NCBI GenBank assembly: GCA_037127255.1
Contig: JBANSL010000001.1
Location: forward strand, 35,579,001 to 35,643,000
Direction: 5' to 3'
DNA from: Persicaria tinctoria
Lineage: Eukaryota > Streptophyta > Magnoliopsida > Caryophyllales > Polygonaceae
DNA: 64,000 nt
The stretch's first letter is position 1; each line of letters begins with the position of its first letter. The position numbers and the translations under genes are program-made. Positions 58,601-64,000 of the stretch are shown one piece after another. The notes below the pieces were generated by a model that worked only from the letters and a program-made list of their open reading frames with translations, was not told the origin of the DNA and did not search any database.

Positions 58601-61600
58601 CCTGGGACTTAACGAAATTGTTGATCCGGGAGACTAGAGCTCCAACCAGATTCCCGACGCGGAGCGAGCTCCAGCGTTCTGCGTCTTAACTAAGTTGTTG
58701 ATCCGGGAGACTAGAGCTCCAACCGGACTCCCGACGCGGAGCAAGTTCTAGCGTCCTGGGACTTAACGAAGCTGTTGATCCGGGAGACTAGAGCTCCAAC
58801 CGGATTCCCGACGTGGAGCGGGCTCCAGCGTCCTGGGTCTTAACGAAGTTGTTGACACGACATATAAAGCTCCAACCGGATTCCTGACGCGGAGCAAACT
58901 CTAGCGTCCTGGGACTTAACGAAATTGTTGATGCGGGAGACTAGGGCTCCAACCGGAATCCCGGTGCGGTGCAAGCTCTAGCGTCCTGGGACTTAACGAA
59001 GTTGTAGATTCGGGAGAATATAGCTCCAACCGGATTCTCGACGCGGAGCAAGCTCGAGCGTCCGGGGTCTTAACGAAGTTGTTGATCCGGGAGAGTAGAG
59101 CTCCAACCGGATTCCCGACGTGGAGCAAGCTTCAGCGTCCTGGGTCTTAACGAAGTTATTGATCTGAGAGACTAGAGCTCCAACCGGATTCCTGACGTGG
59201 AGCGAGCTCCAGCGTCCTGGGTCTTAACGAAGATGTTTATCCGGGAGAGTAGAGCTCCAATCGGATTCCCGACGCGGAGCAAGCTGCAGCGTCCTGGATC
59301 TTAACGAAGTTGTTGATATGAGAGACTAGAGCTCCAACCGGATTCCCGACGTGGAGCGGGCTCCAGCGTCCTGGGACTTAACGAAATTGTTGATGCGGGA
59401 GACTAGGGCTCCAACCGGAATCCCGGTGCGGTGCAAGCTCTAGCGTCCTGGGACTTAACGAAGTTGTTGATCCTGGAGACTAGAGCTCCAACCGGATTCC
59501 CGACGCGGAGCCAGCTCTGGCGTCCGGGATCTTAACGAATTTGTTGATCAGACAGACTAGAGCTCCAACTGGATTCTCGACGCATAGCAAGCTCCAGCGT
59601 CCTGGGACTTAACGAAATTGTTGATCCGGGAGACTAGGGCTCCAACCGGATTCCCGATGCGGAGAAAGCTCCAGCGTCCCGGGAGTTAACAAAGTTGCTG
59701 AGCCGGGAGACTAGAGCTCCAATCGGATTCCCGGCGTGGAGCAAGCTCCAGCGTCCTGGGTCTTACTGAAGTTGTTGATCCGGGAGACTAGAGCTCCAAC
59801 CGGATTCTCGACGCGGAGCCAGCTCCTGCGTCCGGGGTCTTAACGAAGTTATTTATCCGGGAGAGTAGAGCTCCAATCGGATTCCCGACGCAGAGCAAGC
59901 TGCAGCGTCCTGGGTTTTAACGAAGTTGTTGATCTGAGAGACTAGAGCTCCAACCGAATTCCCAAGGTGGAGCGAGCTCCAGCGTCCTGGGTCTTAACGA
60001 ATTTGTTGATCATACCGATAAAGCTCTAACCGGATTCCCGACGCGGAGCAAGCTCCAGCGTCCTGGGACTTAACGAAATTGTTGATCCGGGAGACTAGAG
60101 CTTCAACCGGATTCCCGACGCGGAGCGAGCTCCAGCGTTCTGCGTCTTAACTAAGTTGTTGATCCGGGAGACTAGAGCTCCAACCGGACTCCCGACGCGG
60201 AGCAAGTTCTCGCGTCCTGGGACTTAACGAAGCTGTTGATCCGGGAGACTAGAGCTCCAACCGGATTCCCGACGTGGAGCGGGCTCGAGCGTCCTGGGTC
60301 TTAACGAAGTTGTTGATCCGACATATAAAGCTCTAACCGGATTCCTGACGCGGAGCAAACTCTAGCGTCCTGGGACTTAACGAAATTGTTGATGCGGGAG
60401 ACTAGGGCTCCAACCGGAATCCCGGTGCGGTGCAAGCTCTAGCCTCCTGGGACTTAACGAAGTTGCTGATTCGGGAGAATATAGCTCCAACCGGATTCTC
60501 GACGCGGAGCAAGCTCCAGCGTCCTGGGACTTAACGAAGTTGTTGATCCGGGAGACTAGAGCTCAAACCGGATTCCTGACACGGAGCGAGCTCCACTGTT
60601 CTGCGTCTTAACTAAGTTGTTGATCCGGGAGACTAGAGATCCAACCGGATTCCCGACGTGGAGCGAGCTCTAGCGTTCTGAAGTTGTTGATCCGGGAGAC
60701 TAGAGCTCCAACCGAACTCCCGTCGCGGAGCAAGCTCCAGCGTCCTGGGACTTAACGAAGTTGTTGATCTTGGAGACTAGAGCTCCAACCAGATTCCCGA
60801 CAAGGAGCGAGCTCCAGCGTTCTGGGTCTTAACGAAGTTGTTGATCCGGGAGACTAGAGCTCCAACCGGACTCCCGGCGCGGAGCAAGCTCTAGCGTCTT
60901 GGGACTTAACGAAGTTGTTGATCCGGGAGACTAGAGCTCCAAATGGATTCCCGACGCGGAGCCTGCTCCAGTGTCCGGGGTCTTAACGAAGTTTTTGATC
61001 CGGGAGAGTAGAGCTCCAACCGGATTCCCGACGTGGAGGAAGCTTCAGCGTCCTGGGTCTTAACGAAGTTATTGATCTGAGAGACTAGAGCTCCAACCGG
61101 ATTCCCGACGTGGAGCGAGCTCTAGCGTCCTGGATCTTAACGAAGATGTTTATCCGGGAGAGGAGAGCTCCAATCTGATTCCCGACGCGGAGCAAGCTGC
61201 AGCGTCCTGGGTCTTAACGAAGTTGTTTATCTGAGAGACGAGAGCTCCAACCGGATTCCCGACGTGGAGCGGGCTCCAGCGTCCTGGGACTTAACGAAAT
61301 TGTTGATGCGGGAGACTAGTGCTCCAACCGGAATCCCGGTGCGGTGCGAGCTCCAGTGTTCTGCGTCTTAACTAAGTTGTTTATCCGGGAGACTAGAGAT
61401 CCAACCGGATTCCCGACGTGGAGCGAGCTCTAGCGTTCTGAAGTTGTTGATCCGAGAGACTAGAGCTCAACACGAACTCCCGTCGCGGAGCAAGCTCCAG
61501 CGTCCTGGGACTTAACGAAGTTGTTGATCTTGGAGACTAGAGCTCCAACCAGATTCCCGACAAGGGGCGAGCTCCAGCGTTCTGGGTCTTAACGAAGTTC

Positions 61601-62050
61601 TTGATCCGGGAGACTAGAGCTCCAACCAGACTCCCAGCGCGGAGCAAGCTCTAGCGTCTTGGGACTTAACGAAGTTGTTGATCCGGGAGACTAGAGCTCC
61701 AACCGGATTCCCGACGCGGAGCCTGCTCCAGCGTCCGGGGTCTTAACGAAGTTGTTGATCCGGGAGAGTAGAGCTCCAACCAGATTCCAGACGCGGAGCA
61801 AGCTTCAGCGTCCTGGGTCTTAACGAAGTTATTGATCTGAGAGACTAGAGCTCCAACCGGATTCCCGATGTGGAGCGAGCTCCAGCGTCCTGGGTCTTAA
61901 CGAAGATGTTTATCCGGGAGAGTAGAGCTCCAATCGGATTCCCGACGCGGAGCAAGCTGCAGCGTCCTGGGTCTTAACGAAGTTGTTTATCTGAGAGACT
62001 AGAGCTCCAACCGGATTCCCGACGTGGAGCGGGCTCCAGCGTCCTGGGAC

Positions 62051-63955
62051 TTAACGAAATTGTTGATGCGGGAGACTAGGGCTCCAACCGGAATCCCGGC
62101 GCGGTGCAAGCTCTAGCGTCCTGGGACTTAACGAAGTTGCTGATTCGGGAGAATATAGCTCCAACCGGATTCTCGACGCGGAGCAAGCTCCAGCGTCCGG
62201 GGTCTTAACGAAGTTGTTGATCCGGGAGAGTAGAGCTCCAACCGGATTCCCGACGCGGAGCAAGCTTCAGCGTCCTGGGTCTTAACGAAGTTATTGATCT
62301 GAGAGACTAGAGCTCCAACCGGATTCCCGACGTGGAGCGAGCTCCAGCGTCCTGGGTCTTAACGAAGATGTTTATCTAGGAGAGTAGAGCTCCAATCGGA
62401 TTCCCGACGCGGAGCAAGCTGCAGCGTCCTGGGTCTTAACGAAGTTGTTGATCTGAGAGACTAGAGCTCCAACCGGATTCCCGACGTGGAGCGGGCTCCA
62501 GCGTCCTGGGACTTAACGAAATTGTTGATGCGGGAGACTAGGGCTCCAGTCGGAATCCCGGCGCGGTGCAAGCTCTAGCGTCCTGGGACTTAACGAAGCT
62601 GTTGATCCGGGAGACTAGAGCTCCAACCGGATTCCTGACCAGAGCCAGCTCCAGCGTCCGGGATCTTAACGAATTTGTTGATCAGACAGACTAGACCTCC
62701 AACCGGATTCTCGACGCGTACCAAGCTCCAGCGTCCTGGGACTTAACGAAATCGTTGATCCGGGAGACTAGGGCTCCAACCGGATTCCCGATGCAGAGCA
62801 AGCTCTAGCGTCCCGGGAGTTAACAAAGTTGCTGAGCCGGGAGACTAGAGCTCCAATCGGATTCCGGGCGTGGAGCAAGCTCCAGCGTCCTGGGTCTTAA
62901 TGAAGTTGTTGATCCGGGAGACTAGAGCTCCAACCGGATTCTCGACGCGGAGCCAGCTCCTGCGTCCGGGGTCTTAACGAAGTTATTTATCCGGGAGAGT
63001 AGAGCTCCAATCGGATCCCCGACGCAGAGCAAGCTGCAGCGTCCTTGGTCTTAACGAAGTTGTTGATCAGAGAGACTAGAGCTCCAACCGGATTCCCGAC
63101 ATGGAGCGGCCTCCAGCTTCCTGGGTCTTAATGAAGTTGTTGATCCGACAAATAAAGCTCCAACCGGATTCCTGACGCGGAGCAAGCTCCAACGTCCTGG
63201 GACTTAACGAAATTGTTTATCCGGGAGTCTAGGGCTCCAACCGGAATCCCGGGGCGGTGCAAGCTCCAGCGTCCTAGGACTTAACGAAGTTGCTGATTCG
63301 GGAGAATATAGCTCCAACCGGATTCCCGACGCGGAGCAAGCTCCGGCGTCCTAGGACTTAACGAAGTTGTTGATCCGGGAGACTAGAGCTCCAATCGGAT
63401 TCCCGACGCGGAGCGAGCTCCAGCGTCCGGGGTCTTAACGAAGTTGTTGATCCGGGAGAGTAGAGCTCCAACCAGATTCCCGACGCGGAGCAAGCTTCAG
63501 CGTCCTGGGTCTTAACGAAGTTATTGATCTGAGAGACTAGAGCTCCAACCGGATTCCCGACGTGGAGCGAGCTCCAGCGTCCTGGGTCTTAACGAAGATG
63601 TTTATCCGGGAGAGTAGAGCTCCAATCGGATTCCTGACGCGGAGCAAGCTGCAGCGTCCTGGGTCTTAACGAAGTTGTTTATCTGAGAGACTAGAGCTTC
63701 AACCGGATTCCCGACGTGGAGCGGGCTCCAGCGTCCTAGGACTTAACGAAATTGTTGATGCGGGAGACTAGGGCTCCAACCGGAATCCCGGCGCGGTGCA
63801 AGCTCTAGCGTCCTGGGACTTAACGAAGTTGCTGATTCGGGAGAATATAGCTCCAACCGGATTCTCGACGCGGAGCAAGCTCCAGCGTCCGGGGTCTTAA
63901 CGAAGTTGTTGATCCGGGAGAGTAGAGCTCCAACCGGATTCCCGACGCGGAGCAA
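62051..63955 (+). repeat. 1692-bp repeat spacing at the right end of the window
   Basis: The GATGCGGGAG/GAATATAGCTCC/GATCCGGGAGAGTAG trimer at 62051-62263 recurs at 63743-63955 with near identity; the offset of 1692 is 22 x 77 minus 2. Related copies stand at 37190 and 38960 (offset 1770, 23 x 77 minus 1). The repeating unit probably continues past the window. Confidence 0.75.
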
Positions 63956-64000
63956 GCTTAAGCGTCCTGGGTCTTAACGATGTTATTGATCTGAGAGACT

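Larger units (their letters stand above)
6899..64000 (+). repeat. 77-bp tandem satellite array, at least 57 kb, continuing past the window
   Basis: The period was read from successive GTTGTTGATCCGGGAGACTA starts, for example 7177 and 7254. The monomer reads, in order, GTTGTTGATC, CGGGAGACTAGAGCTCC, AACCGGATTCCCGACGCGG, AGCAAGCTCCAGCG, then TCCTGGGACTTAACGAA. At 77 bp this gives about 740-750 copies. Every monomer I read is in the same orientation, and I found no transposon, inversion or unrelated insertion. The first monomer (6899-6960) is strongly diverged and the next few less so. A recurrent 67-bp variant lacks the 10 bases GGGTCTTAAC or equivalent. The monomer has a conserved SacI-type GAGCTC and several CCGG sites. 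Function is unknown; a centromeric or heterochromatic satellite is the natural hypothesis. Confidence 0.97.
34040..64000 (+). repeat. Satellite domain B (HOR family with GATCAGACAGAC, GATGCGGGAGACTAGGG and GCTGAGCCGGGAG markers)
   Basis: The right half uses a different monomer set: GTTGATCAGACAGACTAG followed by CTCGACGCGTAGC, GATGCGGGAGACTAGGGCTC with GGAATCCCGG, GAAGATGTTTATCCGGGAG, GATCCGACAAATAAAGCTCC (a monomer about one base short) and GTTGCTGAGCCGGGAG. The last occurs at about 34186, 35916, 37137, 38045, 39890, 41803, 43409, 46322, 48938, 51937, 55234, 55542, 57772, 59694 and 62828. The 67-bp variant persists but is rarer. The domain runs off the window end. Confidence 0.88.

Noticed and set aside
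10733..63955. Many minus-strand reading frames of 61-118 codons inside the array, several nearly identical (70 codons each)
   Set aside because: They recur with the monomers. 77 bases is not a multiple of three, so a minus-strand frame walks through all three phases of the monomer in 231 bases and meets the TAA or TAG fixed in the unit; 213-base frames follow automatically. Length changes follow single-base variants, with no domain or start signal.
6899..64000. CRISPR-like array because of regular short repeats
   Set aside because: There are no unique spacers; the whole 77-bp unit repeats, and the context is eukaryotic retroelement sequence.
7177..64000. CENP-B box in the monomer
   Set aside because: The minus strand has TTCGTTAA followed by a C-rich stretch, and some domain B variants give CCCGGG near it, but spacing and the required A do not fit the TTCG-N4-A-N2-CGGG pattern.

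Overview
The window looks like plant nuclear heterochromatin. It has two parts: a decayed Ty3/Gypsy-type LTR retrotransposon (about 1-6249), and then, after a short non-repetitive bridge (6250-6898), one uninterrupted head-to-tail satellite array that fills the rest of the window (6899-64000, about 57.1 kb). A plant origin is inferred from the Athila/Tat-like gag-protease sequence, the long LTR with its typical promoter and leader, and the scale of the satellite. The species cannot be named from sequence alone. I see no ordinary host gene, tRNA, rRNA or CRISPR.

Retrotransposon part. Bases 1-230 are a piece of the element's own LTR (they match 3914-4143) fused directly to the gag zinc-knuckle region. 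One frame from 202 to 1767 encodes the C-terminal part of Gag and a retropepsin-like protease, broken by one in-frame TAG at 550-552. No reverse transcriptase, RNase H or integrase follows. Instead there is a low-complexity stretch built on near-palindromic TCGA-rich motifs (about 1798-2442), a 3' noncoding region with a 105-bp tandem duplication, a polypurine-tract-like site and a 3' LTR starting at 3649. A second, truncated LTR copy lies inverted at 5935-6249, so the first 0.3 kb of the LTR is present as an inverted repeat around a spacer of about 2 kb.

Bridge. 6250-6898 is the only non-repetitive, non-LTR sequence. It holds a weak candidate for a two-exon small ORF (6552-6676 joined to 6754-6877, with a GT-AG intron) and a perfect-looking splice donor at 6883, 16 bases before the satellite begins.

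Satellite part. The basic monomer is 77 bp (roughly 740-750 copies in the window), with a recurring 67-bp variant that lacks a 10-bp block. Monomers are organised into multi-monomer higher-order repeats (HORs). Spacings between a diagnostic variant (ATTCCCAACGTAGAG or close forms) in the left half fit n x 77 minus k x 10 bp to within a few bases. Two sequence domains are visible: domain A (6899 to about 33.2 kb) and domain B (about 34.0-64.0 kb), with a transition of about 0.8 kb. Very recent tandem duplications of 1972, 2616, 769, 308 and 230 bp can be read directly. The minus-strand 61-118-residue reading frames that recur through the array are periodic by-products of the 77-bp unit, not genes. 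The overall picture is a young, actively homogenised satellite (possibly centromeric or pericentromeric, which is inference) with Athila-like retroelement debris at its edge.
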